DNA of 64,000 nt from the NCBI GenBank assembly GCA_017620135.1, contig JAFZQZ010000104.1, positions 20,808 through 84,807 of the forward strand, in the 5' to 3' direction. The notes below the pieces were generated by a model, which was not told where the DNA came from, did not search any database, and worked only from the letters and a program-made list of their open reading frames with translations. Positions 24,056-35,507 of this stretch are shown piece by piece. A program made the translations under genes and the position numbers. The DNA is from Bacillota bacterium (GTDB taxonomy: Bacteria > Bacillota > Clostridia > Lachnospirales > Bianqueaceae). The number at the start of each line of letters is the position of its first letter. Position 1 is the stretch's first letter.

Positions 24056-24982
24056 TTAAGCCTTTTCTACGCGGATGCCCAGCATTTTCAGGATCAGAGC
24101 CATGCGCATATATTTGCCGTTCAGGACCTGCTTGAAGTACGCGGCACGCGGATCGTCGTCCACAGCTACGCTGATCTCGTTGACACGAGGCAGCGGATGC
24201 ATGACGATCATGTTCTCCGGTGCGCCTTTCATCTTGTCCTTGGTCAGGATATAGCTGTCCTTCAGACGCAGGTAGTCTTCTTCGTTGAAGAAACGCTCGC
24301 GCTGGACACGGGTCATATACAGGATATCGAGCTTCGGCAGCGCCTTCTCAAGATCTGTCGTCTGTTCATAGGGGATATGTTTGGCCTTCAGGTGTTCCTG
24401 CTTCACGTAACTCGGCAGCTTCAGTTCTTCCGGGGAGATCAGGATGAACTTGTTGCCGGGATAGCGGGACATGGCGCCGACCAGCGAATGGACCGTACGC
24501 CCGAATTTCAGGTCGCCGCAGACGCCGATCGTCAGGTTATCGAAACGGCCTTTTTCACGGTAGATCGTGAGAAGATCCGCCATGGTCTGCGTGGGATGGC
24601 AATGACCGCCGTCACCGGCATTGATGACCGGGATAGAAGCATTAGTCGCCGCGACTAGGGCCGCGCCTTCCTTCGGATGCCGCATGGCGATGATATCCGC
24701 GTAGCAGCTGATCGTCTTGGCGGTGTCCGCAACGCTTTCGCCCTTCGCCGCGCTGGAGGACGCCGCGCTGGACATGGAAATGACATGGCCGCCGAGTTCA
24801 TACATGGCCGCCTCGAAGCTCATCCTCGTACGGGTCGAAGGTTCGAAGAACAGCGTCGCGAGCTTCTTGTGGTCGCAGGCGTGCGCATACTTGTCCGGAT
24901 CCGCGATGATGTCCTGCGCGGTGGCGATGAGCTCCATGATCTCTTCTGTGGAAAGGTCCAGGATATCGATGACTGCTTTCAT
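24056..24982 (-). CDS. pyrB: Aspartate carbamoyltransferase catalytic chain
   Basis: Condenses carbamoyl phosphate with aspartate to carbamoyl aspartate in UMP synthesis. Signature [13 protein letters not shown] is the carbamoyl phosphate site, HPTQTMADL the second conserved block, and HPLPRVNEI the C-terminal loop. The length of 308 residues is standard. The ATG at 24982 overlaps the pyrE stop as ATGA and has AGGAGG in the end of pyrE; the longer frame from 25006 has no site. Confidence 0.96.
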   Translation of the reverse strand: MKAVIDILDLSTEEIMELIATAQDIIADPDKYAHACDHKKLATLFFEPSTRTRMSFEAAMYELGGHVISMSSAASSSAAKGESVADTAKTISCYADIIAMRHPKEGAALVAATNASIPVINAGDGGHCHPTQTMADLLTIYREKGRFDNLTIGVCGDLKFGRTVHSLVGAMSRYPGNKFILISPEELKLPSYVKQEHLKAKHIPYEQTTDLEKALPKLDILYMTRVQRERFFNEEDYLRLKDSYILTKDKMKGAPENMIVMHPLPRVNEISVAVDDDPRAAYFKQVLNGKYMRMALILKMLGIRVEKA

Positions 24983-25638
24983 GCCTTTGTGCCTCCTTTG
25001 ATCCATGATTCATCGGACGGATCTTTCCGTAACGCGATCAGCCGGACGATATCTTCTTCCCGGATATAGCCGGTCTGGGCCGCCACTTTCGCGATACAGT
25101 CAAAGTCCGTGAGGGAATAATTCGTGACATTCGCCGCTTCGAGACGGTCGATGCCCTTCTGCATCCCGTAAGTGAAGATCGAAACGATGCCAAGTACTTC
25201 CGCCCCGGCCTCCCGAAGGACGTCCACGACTTCCAGTACACTGCCGCCGGTGGAGATCAGATCTTCCACGACGACTACTTTCTGTCCTTTTTCCAGTCTG
25301 CCTTCGATCTGGTTCTTCCTTCCGTGATCCTTGCTGCCGGAACGGACATATCCCATGGGAAGTCCCATCAGATGAGCGCTGATCGCGGCATGCGCGATCC
25401 CGGCCGTGGAAGTGCCCATCAGCACCTGTGCCTCCGGATAGTACCGGCGGATCAGGGAGACCAGTCCCTCTTCCACATCTGTCCGTACAGCCGGATCTGA
25501 CAAAGTCAGCCGGTTGTCGCAGTAGACCGGGCTTTTGATCCCGCTGGCCCAGGTGAAGGGCTCGTCCGGTGAAAAGAATACCGCTTTGATCTCCAGCAGG
25601 TCCATCGCGATCTGAATCTTCAATCCTTCTCTGTCCAT
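24979..25638 (-). CDS. pyrE: Orotate phosphoribosyltransferase
   Basis: Adds the phosphoribosyl group from PRPP to orotate. The PRPP loop reads [13 protein letters not shown]; the orotate/PRPP lysine region is [18 protein letters not shown]. 219 residues. The start was moved from 25746 to the ATG at 25638, which has GGAGG overlapping the pyrF stop. Lies between pyrF and pyrB. Confidence 0.95.
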   Translation of the reverse strand: MDREGLKIQIAMDLLEIKAVFFSPDEPFTWASGIKSPVYCDNRLTLSDPAVRTDVEEGLVSLIRRYYPEAQVLMGTSTAGIAHAAISAHLMGLPMGYVRSGSKDHGRKNQIEGRLEKGQKVVVVEDLISTGGSVLEVVDVLREAGAEVLGIVSIFTYGMQKGIDRLEAANVTNYSLTDFDCIAKVAAQTGYIREEDIVRLIALRKDPSDESWIKGGTKA

Positions 25639-25642
25639 TTTC

Positions 25643-26368
25643 TTATTCCTCCACGAAATCTCCGCGATCTTCCGCAAGGAAATCGCGTATGCATCGCCGG
25701 TAAGCGCTGACCGGATCGGCGGCCGCCGTGATGGGCCGTCCGACAACGATATAGTCGGATCCGATCTTTCCGGCCTGCTTGGGTGTCATGACACGTTTCT
25801 GATCATCTTTGGTCCCGTCCGCGAAGCGTACGCCCGGTGTCACGGTGATGAAGTCCTGTCCGCAGGTCTCATGGACTTTTCCTGCTTCCAGCGGGGAGCA
25901 GACGATCCCGTCCAGTCCGGCCTCTTTCGCGTTCTTCGCGTAATGCATGACCACTTCATCGATTGGCGCGTGGATCATCAGATCCTCTTCCAGCGCCTGC
26001 TGATCCGTGGACGTCAGCTGCGTGACAGCGATGAGCAGCGGTCTGGTCCCGTCCGGCCTGGTCAGGCCCTCGAGAGCGGCTTTCATCATCGCTTTCGTTC
26101 CGGCAGCGTGGACGTTTACGATATCGATATCCAGCGAGGACAGGACCGCCATGGCCTTTTTCACCTGATTCGGAATATCGTGCAGCTTCAGATCCAGAAA
26201 GATCTTATGTCCACGGGCTTTGATCGCCCGGACGATCCGGGGACCTTCCGCATAAAAGAGTTCCATACCGATCTTCACGAACGGCTTTTCATCTGTAAAC
26301 AGGTCCAGAAACCGCATGGTTTCTTCCGCACCCGCGAAATCGCAGGCAATGATCACATCTTTTGCCAT
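25643..26368 (-). CDS. pyrF: Orotidine 5'-phosphate decarboxylase
   Basis: Final step to UMP. The active-site block FLDLKLHDIPNQVKKA carries the D-K-D catalytic residues; VVGRPIT near the end binds the phosphate. 241 residues, standard for the B. subtilis-type family. AGGAGG precedes the ATG. A 65-nt gap with hairpins separates it from pyrD, wider than the other gaps in the operon. Confidence 0.95.
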   Translation of the reverse strand: MAKDVIIACDFAGAEETMRFLDLFTDEKPFVKIGMELFYAEGPRIVRAIKARGHKIFLDLKLHDIPNQVKKAMAVLSSLDIDIVNVHAAGTKAMMKAALEGLTRPDGTRPLLIAVTQLTSTDQQALEEDLMIHAPIDEVVMHYAKNAKEAGLDGIVCSPLEAGKVHETCGQDFITVTPGVRFADGTKDDQKRVMTPKQAGKIGSDYIVVGRPITAAADPVSAYRRCIRDFLAEDRGDFVEE

Positions 26369-26391
26369 ATTCTCCTCCTAGTATTGCTTGG

Positions 26392-28091
<1,700 letters not shown>

Positions 28092-28100
28092 CTTTATTCC

Positions 28101-31100
28101 TTATGCGTCGATCGTGGAGATCGTGAGGGTGGTCTCTTCCAGTACATCCAGGAGTACGCGCACGGTGTCGAGGGCCGTGAAGATCGTCACGTTATTCTCG
28201 GTCGCGAGCGAACGCATCTTCGCGCCGTCGCTGGCGCTGGACATGTTGCCCGGATCCCTCGTGTTGATGACATAAGCCAGGTGTCCCTGACGGATCGCTT
28301 CGGGGATCTCGTCGCTCCCCTCACTGATCTTGTGGAGGATATGCGTGCGGATGCCGTGTTCCTTGAGGAACTTCGCGGTGCCGGGCGTTGCCTGGATATT
28401 GAAGCCAAGGTTATAGAAGCGGCGGATCAGCGGCAGAGCTTCTTCGCGGTCGCCACGAGCGACGGTCACGAAAACCGTACCGTAGTTTCGAAGTCTAAGC
28501 CCGGCTGCCTGCAGTGCCTTGTACAGCGCGCGGTTCAGCTTGTCGTCATAGCCGATCGCTTCGCCGGTGGATTTCATTTCCGGAGAAAGGTATGCGTCGA
28601 GGCCTTTGATCTTATTGAAGGAAAAGACCGGAACCTTCACGTAGTAACGTTTCTTCTCATCAGGATACAGGCCGAAGATGCCCTGCTCCTTCAGGCTCTT
28701 TCCCAGGATGACCTCGGTCGCGATGTCCGCCAGCGAATAGCCGGTCGCCTTGGAAAGGAACGGCACAGTCCGGGAGGAACGCGGGTTGACCTCGATGATA
28801 TATACATTTTCCTTCGGATCGACGATGAACTGAATGTTGTAAAGGCCGATGATCCCGATCCCCAAGCCCAGCTTTTTCGCGTAGGAAAGGATCATGCCTT
28901 TGACCTTGTCCGAAACGCTGAAAGTCGGATAAACGCTGATCGAGTCGCCGCTGTGCACGCCGGTCCGCTCGACGAGTTCCATGATGCCCGGGACGAATAC
29001 GTCCACGCCGTCGCAGATCGCGTCAACTTCCAGCTCCTTGCCGCGGATATAGTGGTCGACCAGGACTGGCTTATCCTCACTGATCTCGACGGCGGTCTTC
29101 AGATATTCCCTCAGCTGCTGCTCGTTCGCGACGATCTGCATCGCGCGGCCGCCCAGCACGAAGGAAGGTCTGACCAGTACCGGATAACCGATCTTTTCCG
29201 CGACCTTCACGCCCTCTTCGATATCGGTGATGGCTTCGCCCTGAGGCTGCGGAATGCCGAGATCTATCAGGATCTTTTCGAAGCTGTCCCTGTTTTCCGC
29301 GCGTTCGATGGCCGCGCAGTCTGTGCCGATCAACCGGACGCCGCGCTCCATGAGCGGCTCGGCCAGGTTGATGGCGGTCTGTCCGCCCAGAGAACAGATG
29401 ACGCCTTCCGGCTGTTCGAAATGAATGATCTCCATGACGTCTTCGACAGTCAGCGGTTCAAAGTACAGTTTGTCCGCGGTGGTATAGTCCGTGGAAACGG
29501 TCTCCGGATTATTATTGATGATGATGGCTTCATAGCCGCAGCGTTTGATCGTCTGGACCGCGTGGACGGAAGAATAGTCAAACTCCACGCCCTGGCCGAT
29601 CCGGATAGGGCCGGCTCCGAGAACGATCACTTTCTTTTTATCCGTCAGACGGGATTCGTTCTTTCCCGTATAGGAAGAATAGAGATACGCGATATATTTA
29701 CCGGTATGCAGGGTATCTACCATACGGAAGATCGGATGGATGTTTTCCTCCTGCCTTCTGGCATAGATATCCAGCTCGTTGGTGCCCCACAGATGGGCGA
29801 TTGCCTTGTCGGAAAAGCCCATGATCTTGGCTTCCCGAAGGACGCTTGTTCCGGCAGGCGTCCGGTTGATCGGCGCCAGCTGTTTCAGCTTATTCTCCAT
29901 TTCTACGATCTTCAGAAAGCTTTCCAGGAAGAGCGGCGTGATCTCGGTCAGCTCAAAGATCTTCTGAACGCTTTCGCCGCGTCGCAGCATTTCAAAGATC
30001 GCGAAGACGCCGTCCGCGTGGAATTCACCGACATAGTTTTCCAGTTCCTGCGTTTCGAAACTGTCAAATTTCGGCAGATGGAAGTGACAGACGCCGGTCT
30101 CCAGAGAACGAACGGATTTCAGGAAGCACTCCTCCAGGGTGGATCCGATGCCCATGACTTCACCGGTCGCCTTCATCTGGGTACCGAGAAGATTCGGCGC
30201 CAGCGGGAATTTGTCGAAGGCGAAGCGCGGGAACTTCGCGACAAGATAGTCCAGGGACGGCTCGATCGCGGCCGTTCCGCCGGCTACCGGGATCTCTTCC
30301 AGTGCCATGCCCATGGCGATCTTAGCGGTCACACGCGCGATCGGATAACCGCTGGCTTTCGATGCCAGAGCGGAGGAACGGGAAACGCGTGGGTTGACTT
30401 CGATCAGGAAATATTCGCTGGAATTCGGATTCAGGGCAAACTGGACATTGCAGCCGCCTTCGATCTTCAGTTCACGGATGATCTTGATGGCGGAATCATT
30501 CAGCATTTTCAGATCGTGCTCATTCAGGGAAAGGATCGGCGCGACGACGATCGAGTCACCGGTATGGACGCCTACCGGGTCGACATTCTCCATGCCGCAG
30601 ATCGTAATGGCATGGTCATTCCCGTCACGCATGACTTCGAATTCGATCTCCTTGTATCCGCGGACGCTCTTTTCGATCAGTACCTGATGGACAGGGGAAA
30701 GCTTGAACGCGTTGATCCCGACCTCTTCCAGTTCCTGTTCGTTATAGGCGAATCCGCCGCCGGTACCGCCCAGGGTAAATGCCGGACGCAGCACGACCGG
30801 ATAGCCGATCCTTTCTGCCGCCTGCTTCGCTTCTTCCAGCGAATAGGTGATCTCGGAAGGAATGACCGGCTCGCCGATGGATTGACACATTTCCTTGAAA
30901 AGCTCACGGTCTTCGGCACGCTCGATGCTCGAGCTGCTGGTTCCCAGAAGCTCGACGCCGCATTCTTTCAGAACGCCTTTCTTCTCCAGCTGCATGGCCA
31001 GGTTGAGACCTGTCTGTCCGCCGATCCCGGGGATGATCGCATCCGGACGCTCATAGCGAAGGATCTTCGCGATATATTCCAGGGTCAGAGGTTCCATGTA

Positions 31101-31292
31101 GACCTTATCCGCGATAGAAGTGTCGGTCATGATGGTCGCCGGATTCGAGTTGCACAGGATGACCTGGTAACCTTCTTCCTTCAGCGCGAGGCACGCCTGT
31201 GTGCCCGCGTAGTCAAATTCCGCCGCCTGTCCGATACCGATCGGGCCGGAGCCGATGATCAGTACTTTCTGAATATCTGTTCTTTTTGCCAT
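28101..31292 (-). CDS. carB: Carbamoyl phosphate synthase large chain
   Basis: Makes carbamoyl phosphate from bicarbonate, ammonia and two ATP. Two homologous ATP-grasp halves are visible (IIGSGPIGIGQAAEFDYAG and VLGAGPIRIGQGVEFDYSS), with VNPRVSRSSALASKA and VNPRSSRTVPFLSKA, and a C-terminal MGS-type allosteric domain (ATPGTAKFLKEHGI). 1063 residues. Start at 31292, 14 nt after the pyrC stop. The small glutaminase chain carA is not in this operon or elsewhere in the window, so it must be at another locus. Confidence 0.96.
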   Translation of the reverse strand: MAKRTDIQKVLIIGSGPIGIGQAAEFDYAGTQACLALKEEGYQVILCNSNPATIMTDTSIADKVYMEPLTLEYIAKILRYERPDAIIPGIGGQTGLNLAMQLEKKGVLKECGVELLGTSSSSIERAEDRELFKEMCQSIGEPVIPSEITYSLEEAKQAAERIGYPVVLRPAFTLGGTGGGFAYNEQELEEVGINAFKLSPVHQVLIEKSVRGYKEIEFEVMRDGNDHAITICGMENVDPVGVHTGDSIVVAPILSLNEHDLKMLNDSAIKIIRELKIEGGCNVQFALNPNSSEYFLIEVNPRVSRSSALASKASGYPIARVTAKIAMGMALEEIPVAGGTAAIEPSLDYLVAKFPRFAFDKFPLAPNLLGTQMKATGEVMGIGSTLEECFLKSVRSLETGVCHFHLPKFDSFETQELENYVGEFHADGVFAIFEMLRRGESVQKIFELTEITPLFLESFLKIVEMENKLKQLAPINRTPAGTSVLREAKIMGFSDKAIAHLWGTNELDIYARRQEENIHPIFRMVDTLHTGKYIAYLYSSYTGKNESRLTDKKKVIVLGAGPIRIGQGVEFDYSSVHAVQTIKRCGYEAIIINNNPETVSTDYTTADKLYFEPLTVEDVMEIIHFEQPEGVICSLGGQTAINLAEPLMERGVRLIGTDCAAIERAENRDSFEKILIDLGIPQPQGEAITDIEEGVKVAEKIGYPVLVRPSFVLGGRAMQIVANEQQLREYLKTAVEISEDKPVLVDHYIRGKELEVDAICDGVDVFVPGIMELVERTGVHSGDSISVYPTFSVSDKVKGMILSYAKKLGLGIGIIGLYNIQFIVDPKENVYIIEVNPRSSRTVPFLSKATGYSLADIATEVILGKSLKEQGIFGLYPDEKKRYYVKVPVFSFNKIKGLDAYLSPEMKSTGEAIGYDDKLNRALYKALQAAGLRLRNYGTVFVTVARGDREEALPLIRRFYNLGFNIQATPGTAKFLKEHGIRTHILHKISEGSDEIPEAIRQGHLAYVINTRDPGNMSSASDGAKMRSLATENNVTIFTALDTVRVLLDVLEETTLTISTIDA

Positions 31293-31306
31293 TTTAATTG
31301 CCTTTC

Positions 31307-32464
31307 TTATTCTTCCCAGACAGTTTTTCCGCCGCAGACGGTCTTGACACAGCGGCCGAAGACTTTCCATCCTTCAAAGGGAGTCGCCTTGCCCATGGAA
31401 AGGAATTCTTCCGGTTTGATTTCATATTCCCGCGACAGGTCCCATGTACAGGATTCTCCGCCCTGAAGCGGGATCCCGAACCGTTCTCTCGGACGTTTGA
31501 TCAGCCTGTCCAGGATGATCTCCATAGGGACGATACCCGGCTTCACCAAATAGGTATAAAGCAGCGGGAACGCTGTTTCGATCCCTACGATGCCAAACGC
31601 GCTTTTCTCGAGTCCTTTTGCCTTTTCTTCCGCGCTGTGCGGTGCGTGATCAGTCGCGATACAATCAATGGTTCCGTCCAGCAGTCCCTCGATCAGCGCT
31701 TCCCGGTCCTGCCTTGCGCGGATGGGCGGGTTCATCTTGAACCGGCCCGCCTCCTGCAGATCTTCGTCACAAAGAAGCAGATAATGCGGAGCCGTCTCAC
31801 AGGTGACGTTGACGCCGTCCTTCTTCGCCTGGCGGATGATCTCCACGCTCTCTTTGCAGGAGATGTGACAGACATGGTAAGCACAGCCGGTCTCCTTCGC
31901 GAGCTTAACGTCCCTTGCGATGGGACCCCACTCGCTTTCGGAGCAGATCCCCCGATGAGCGTGAGTCTTCGCATAGATGCCGTCATGGATATAACCGCCT
32001 CTCAGCAGACTGTTGTCCTCACAGTGCGCGACGATCAGTTTTCCAAGCTTCGCGGCGCGCCGCATGGCTTCCCGCATCATCTCTTCTGACTGCACGCCCT
32101 TGCCGTCATCGGAAAATGCGATGACGTGCGGTGCGAGCTCTTCCATGGGAACCAGCTTTTCGCCGTTTTCCCCGACCGTGATCGCCGCGTAAGGATAAAC
32201 CGCGATCTGCGCGTCTTTCCGGATGATCTCTTCCTCGACTGACAGATGCTCCACACTGTCCGGGACCGGACTTAAGTTAGGCATGGCACAGACGCCGGTA
32301 TAACCGCCTCTGGCCGCCGCTTCCGTTCCGGAAAGGATCGTTTCCTTATACGAAAAACCCGGCTCCCGGAAGTGCACATGCACGTCCAGAAAGCCGGGAA
32401 ATGTAACCAAAGGACCGTTCACGGTCATCATCTGCTGATATACAGAATCATCCCTCTGTCCCAT
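31307..32464 (-). CDS. pyrC: Dihydroorotase
   Basis: Cyclises carbamoyl aspartate to dihydroorotate; a zinc amidohydrolase. PGFLDVHVHFREPG holds the metal histidines, VAHCED and HVCHISC further ligands, and IATDHAPHS the catalytic Asp. 385 residues. The N-terminus is shorter than usual by about 45 residues, so most of the small N-terminal beta domain seen in related enzymes is missing, yet AAAGGAG stands right before this ATG. First gene of the pyr operon. Confidence 0.93.
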   Translation of the reverse strand: MGQRDDSVYQQMMTVNGPLVTFPGFLDVHVHFREPGFSYKETILSGTEAAARGGYTGVCAMPNLSPVPDSVEHLSVEEEIIRKDAQIAVYPYAAITVGENGEKLVPMEELAPHVIAFSDDGKGVQSEEMMREAMRRAAKLGKLIVAHCEDNSLLRGGYIHDGIYAKTHAHRGICSESEWGPIARDVKLAKETGCAYHVCHISCKESVEIIRQAKKDGVNVTCETAPHYLLLCDEDLQEAGRFKMNPPIRARQDREALIEGLLDGTIDCIATDHAPHSAEEKAKGLEKSAFGIVGIETAFPLLYTYLVKPGIVPMEIILDRLIKRPRERFGIPLQGGESCTWDLSREYEIKPEEFLSMGKATPFEGWKVFGRCVKTVCGGKTVWEE

Positions 32465-32486
32465 GATTTCTCCTTTCGCTATTCCA

Positions 32487-32519
32487 CTTTTTCAGTCTCT
32501 CAGGACTGTTTTAAAAGCC
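32487..32519 (-). promoter_or_regulatory. PyrR-binding RNA element in the pyr leader
   Basis: The minus-strand leader holds CAGTC-CTGAGA-GACTG (32508-32493) framed by CTTTTAAAA before and AAAAAG after. This matches the PyrR loop of Bacillus pyr leaders (CAGTCC-AGAGAGGCTG with a lower stem and purine bulge). There is no terminator after it; the ribosome site begins about 10 nt downstream, so control is probably translational. Confidence 0.75.
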
Positions 32520-32525
32520 TTGAAA

Positions 32526-32554
32526 ATTATCCCATATCGGGGCCTCTTTGTCAA
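32526..32554 (-). promoter_or_regulatory. Promoter of the pyr operon
   Basis: Minus strand TTGACA (32554-32549), 17 bp, GATAAT (32531-32526). The transcript begins just upstream of the PyrR element. Confidence 0.85.
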
Positions 32555-32568
32555 GGAACAGAATGCCC

Positions 32569-32597
32569 AAAAAAGCCCGGCCATAACGGCCGGGCTT
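32569..32597 (-). terminator. Terminator of the GDPD gene
   Basis: AAGCCCGGCC (32573-32582) and GGCCGGGCTT (32588-32597), perfect 10-bp stem with a 5-nt loop, followed on the minus strand by a T run. It separates the GDPD gene from the pyr promoter. Confidence 0.92.
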
Positions 32598-32611
32598 CGT
32601 CCTTCCTGTCT

Positions 32612-33433
32612 TTAGTACCATACCTTCGGAAGATAGTGCTCAAAGATGACCGTATCGCAGCCTTCTTCGTTTGCCTCGGACTTGCTCGTCCAGCAGACAT
32701 GCTTGGCGCCAAGCTGGATCGCTGCTTTCACCGTGATCGGAAGATCCGTCACCTCATAAGCGATAAAGTGCGGACGGGACAAGAAGTTCATCAGACAGTT
32801 CCCCATCAGGAAACTGGTGTACGGATTCGCGTCCTTTCCGTAGTGCTCCGGCGGGCAGGCCAGCTGTCCGCGGACGATCTCCGGCGCGTTGATCCGGAAC
32901 CACCGGACGATCCTCGGATCGAAGCTCTCGATACAGTACTCTCCCTCATATCCGGCCAGGATCTGGTAGGTTTTCTCACAGAGTTCCTCATTGTTCGGAC
33001 CGGATTTCAGTTCCACGATCAGAGGCGTGCGGCTATCCACCGCTGCCAGTACTTCGGCAAACAGCGGAATGCCCTGTTCGGTGCCAAGAAGTCTCAGTTC
33101 TTCCAGTTCTTCCAGCGTTTTGGAATCTACTCTCGCGTCCACGCCACAGATCCTTTTCAGATCGTCATCATGGAATACAACGACCTGTCCGTCCTTTGTG
33201 AGCTGGACATCGAGTTCGGACCCGTAACCGGCTTCACAGGCCGCGTTAAACGCGGCGATGGAGTTTTCCGGTATCCCTTTTTCCATATCGTGCAGGCCGC
33301 GGTGTGCGATATTCCTTCTCTGGAACGGCGCGTAAAGATCTTCATCCACTCTCTCGGGCATGATCAGAAAAGCTCCGACGCCCGTGACCGCCGCCGCTGT
33401 ACCCAATAATCTGCCAAATATATTCTTTCCCAT
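32612..33433 (-). CDS. Membrane-anchored glycerophosphodiester phosphodiesterase
   Basis: Hydrolyses glycerophosphodiesters to glycerol 3-phosphate and an alcohol. The GDPD core is complete: IAHRGLHD, PENSIAAFNAA, GSELDVQLTKDGQVVVFHDD, with later IVELKSG. 273 residues from the ATG at 33433, which has GAGGAG upstream. The N-terminus has a single hydrophobic segment (LLGTAAAVTGVGAFLIMP), so the catalytic domain is tethered to the membrane. The longest frame from 33703 would read through the divergent promoter region and is rejected. Confidence 0.9.
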   Translation of the reverse strand: MGKNIFGRLLGTAAAVTGVGAFLIMPERVDEDLYAPFQRRNIAHRGLHDMEKGIPENSIAAFNAACEAGYGSELDVQLTKDGQVVVFHDDDLKRICGVDARVDSKTLEELEELRLLGTEQGIPLFAEVLAAVDSRTPLIVELKSGPNNEELCEKTYQILAGYEGEYCIESFDPRIVRWFRINAPEIVRGQLACPPEHYGKDANPYTSFLMGNCLMNFLSRPHFIAYEVTDLPITVKAAIQLGAKHVCWTSKSEANEEGCDTVIFEHYLPKVWY

Positions 33434-33558
33434 TTCTGTCTCCTCGGTAAACATAGTTTTCGGAGCAAAGTTCCTACAGTATTTTACCATATCCGGTAGT
33501 TTTTTTCCACTGTCTGTGGTAGAATGAATCCATTCTGGAACACACAGAAAGGGGAAAT

Positions 33559-34395
33559 ATGAAAACCGTATCCTTTTTCGGTCATACCGCAAGTAAGCTG
33601 ATCCTCGGAGATAATCCGATGAACGGCTATTCCTATATCGGTCACCGGATCCCGGGCAAGGAGATGGTGGAATACTATATTGCCGAGAAGTTTCTGGAAA
33701 CACTTTTTCACGCGGAAGAGCTCGGTTACAAAACCATGCTGCCTCTGGCTGATCCCTTCGTGATCCGGATGCTGAAAGAGTACCGCCGGGAAGGCGGCAG
33801 GCTTCAGTTCATCTTTCAGCCTTTCCGCGGCGTCTATCCGGACTTTTCCATCCTCCAGATGATGGAAGTGGAGCCGATCGGTATCTATCATCAGGGTACC
33901 ACGACCGATGACCTTTTTGAGGCCGGCCGCTGCGATGAGATCCTGGCAATGGTCGAAAAATTCCGTGTCATGGGCATCCCGGTAGGGCTTGGTTCCCACC
34001 GGCCGGATGTGATCGAAAAAAGCGAGAAAGAAGGCTGGCCGGTCGATTTTTATGTCGCCTGTCTGCAGAATCCCCGGATCGATCGAACGGGCGTTCCCGG
34101 CGGCTACCTGCCCGCGGACACGCTTCCAGGCTGGGTCTTCTATCCCGAAGACCGCAAGGTGATGCTGGACGTTCTGAAAAAGACAGACAAACCGGTCATC
34201 GCCTATAAGATCTTTGCCGGCGGACAGATGTTCGAAGGCCTGAATCCTCAGACAAAGCGCCGGAAACTCCTGGATACCTACCGGGAAGTCTTCTCCGTAC
34301 TCAAGCCGGATGACATGGCGGCCATCGGCATTTTCCAGCGGGATATGGATCAGCTGAAGGAAGACGCCGAAGTATTTGAAGTATACTGTCAGTAA
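33559..34395 (+). CDS. Conserved hypothetical, possible TIM barrel
   Basis: A 278-residue soluble protein I cannot assign to a characterised family. It has alternating strand/helix patterns consistent with a TIM barrel (ETLFHAEELGYKTMLPLAD, RLQFIFQPF, PIGIYHQGTT, MGIPVGLGSHRP, VDFYVACLQNP, KPVIAYKIFAGG). Invariant-looking blocks are ILGDNPMNGYSYIG at the start and GLGSHRPDVIE. Ribosome site AAAGGGG. It is followed after 29 nt by an MFS transporter and may act on the imported compound. Confidence 0.75.
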   Translation: MKTVSFFGHTASKLILGDNPMNGYSYIGHRIPGKEMVEYYIAEKFLETLFHAEELGYKTMLPLADPFVIRMLKEYRREGGRLQFIFQPFRGVYPDFSILQMMEVEPIGIYHQGTTTDDLFEAGRCDEILAMVEKFRVMGIPVGLGSHRPDVIEKSEKEGWPVDFYVACLQNPRIDRTGVPGGYLPADTLPGWVFYPEDRKVMLDVLKKTDKPVIAYKIFAGGQMFEGLNPQTKRRKLLDTYREVFSVLKPDDMAAIGIFQRDMDQLKEDAEVFEVYCQ

Positions 34396-34424
34396 GACTC
34401 ATATATCCTATGGAGGGCTAATCC

Positions 34425-35507
34425 ATGAAACTCAATTATTTCCGTACGATCTGTGTCGGCTTTGCCTTTTTCCTCATCTGCGCGTTCTGGCAGGCCTATG
34501 ACACCGTCATCCCCATGATTTTGACCAACAAGTTCGGTATGGGACAGACCTGGTCCGGCATCATCATGGCCCTGGACAATATCCTGGCCCTGTTCATGCT
34601 TCCGCTGTTTGGTGCTATCTCCGACAAATGCCGCAGCAAGCTCGGACGCCGGACGCCGTTCATCCTGGTCGGTACCATCGCCGCCGCGCTCGCTTTCGTC
34701 GCGCTGTCACTGGTGGACGGCATGCAGCTGAATCACATTTCCGCTGTAGCGAAGGTCGATGACCCGGCAGCGCTGGAGATCATCTACAACGAAGAAAAGG
34801 ATGCCACGCTGATCACCCCAGACGGAGACAGCTTCGTTCTTTCCGAAGTGTATACGAAGGAAGAATTCACCGCGATCCGTTCACAGGTCACGAACGACAA
34901 AGGCAAACTGGTCACCAATCACGACTATACCAACTACGTGGTTCCCGCCCGTCAGGCTTATGCCGCCGGTGTGACAAGAGATCAGGTGCTGCCGCTGGTC
35001 CTGTTCATTATCTTCCTGCTTGTCACGCTGGTCGCCATGTCCACCTTCCGTTCACCGGCCGTCGCGCTCATGCCGGATGTGACGATGAAACCGCTGAGGT
35101 CGAAAGCGAACGCCATCATCAATCTGATGGGTTCCGCTGGTGGTATCCTGGTCCTTGGTCTGGGCATAGTCTTCGCGACCAGCGCGGTAAAGAACTCCAT
35201 GATGGCCTACACTCCGTTCTTTACCGTCATCGCCGGAATCATGATCGCCGCGCTCATTATCTTTATGCTGACAGTCCGTGAGCCTCTGTTCGTAAAAGAA
35301 AGAGAAGAAAAAGAACGTGAATTCGGTATCGGCGACGAGGAAGAAGCCGTCGCTGAAAACGCCGGCAAACATAAGCTTGGCGCGGCTGAGAAGCGTTCGC
35401 TGATCTTCATCCTCGCTTCGATCATTCTCTGGTTCATGGGATACAACGCCGTTACTTCCAAGTATTCTGTTTACGCCACCAATATCCTCCACAGGATTAC
35501 AACATGA
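34425..35507 (+). CDS. MFS transporter (GPH/SLC45-like), N-terminal part, frameshifted
   Basis: The first nine or so membrane segments of a glycoside/sugar-type facilitator. It begins with a normal start (GGAGGG upstream), has SGIIMALDNILALFMLPLFGAISDK and GRRTPFILVG, then a large extracytoplasmic insert (residues about 105-190), and continues to SVYATNIL, where the frame ends in HRITT and TGA. The rest of the protein continues in the -1 frame from 35495 (DYNMTLIIAQG). One base appears to be missing around 35490-35495. Because the stop forms ATGA with the next ATG, reinitiation could also make the second part. Substrate unknown. Confidence 0.75.
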   Translation: MKLNYFRTICVGFAFFLICAFWQAYDTVIPMILTNKFGMGQTWSGIIMALDNILALFMLPLFGAISDKCRSKLGRRTPFILVGTIAAALAFVALSLVDGMQLNHISAVAKVDDPAALEIIYNEEKDATLITPDGDSFVLSEVYTKEEFTAIRSQVTNDKGKLVTNHDYTNYVVPARQAYAAGVTRDQVLPLVLFIIFLLVTLVAMSTFRSPAVALMPDVTMKPLRSKANAIINLMGSAGGILVLGLGIVFATSAVKNSMMAYTPFFTVIAGIMIAALIIFMLTVREPLFVKEREEKEREFGIGDEEEAVAENAGKHKLGAAEKRSLIFILASIILWFMGYNAVTSKYSVYATNILHRITT

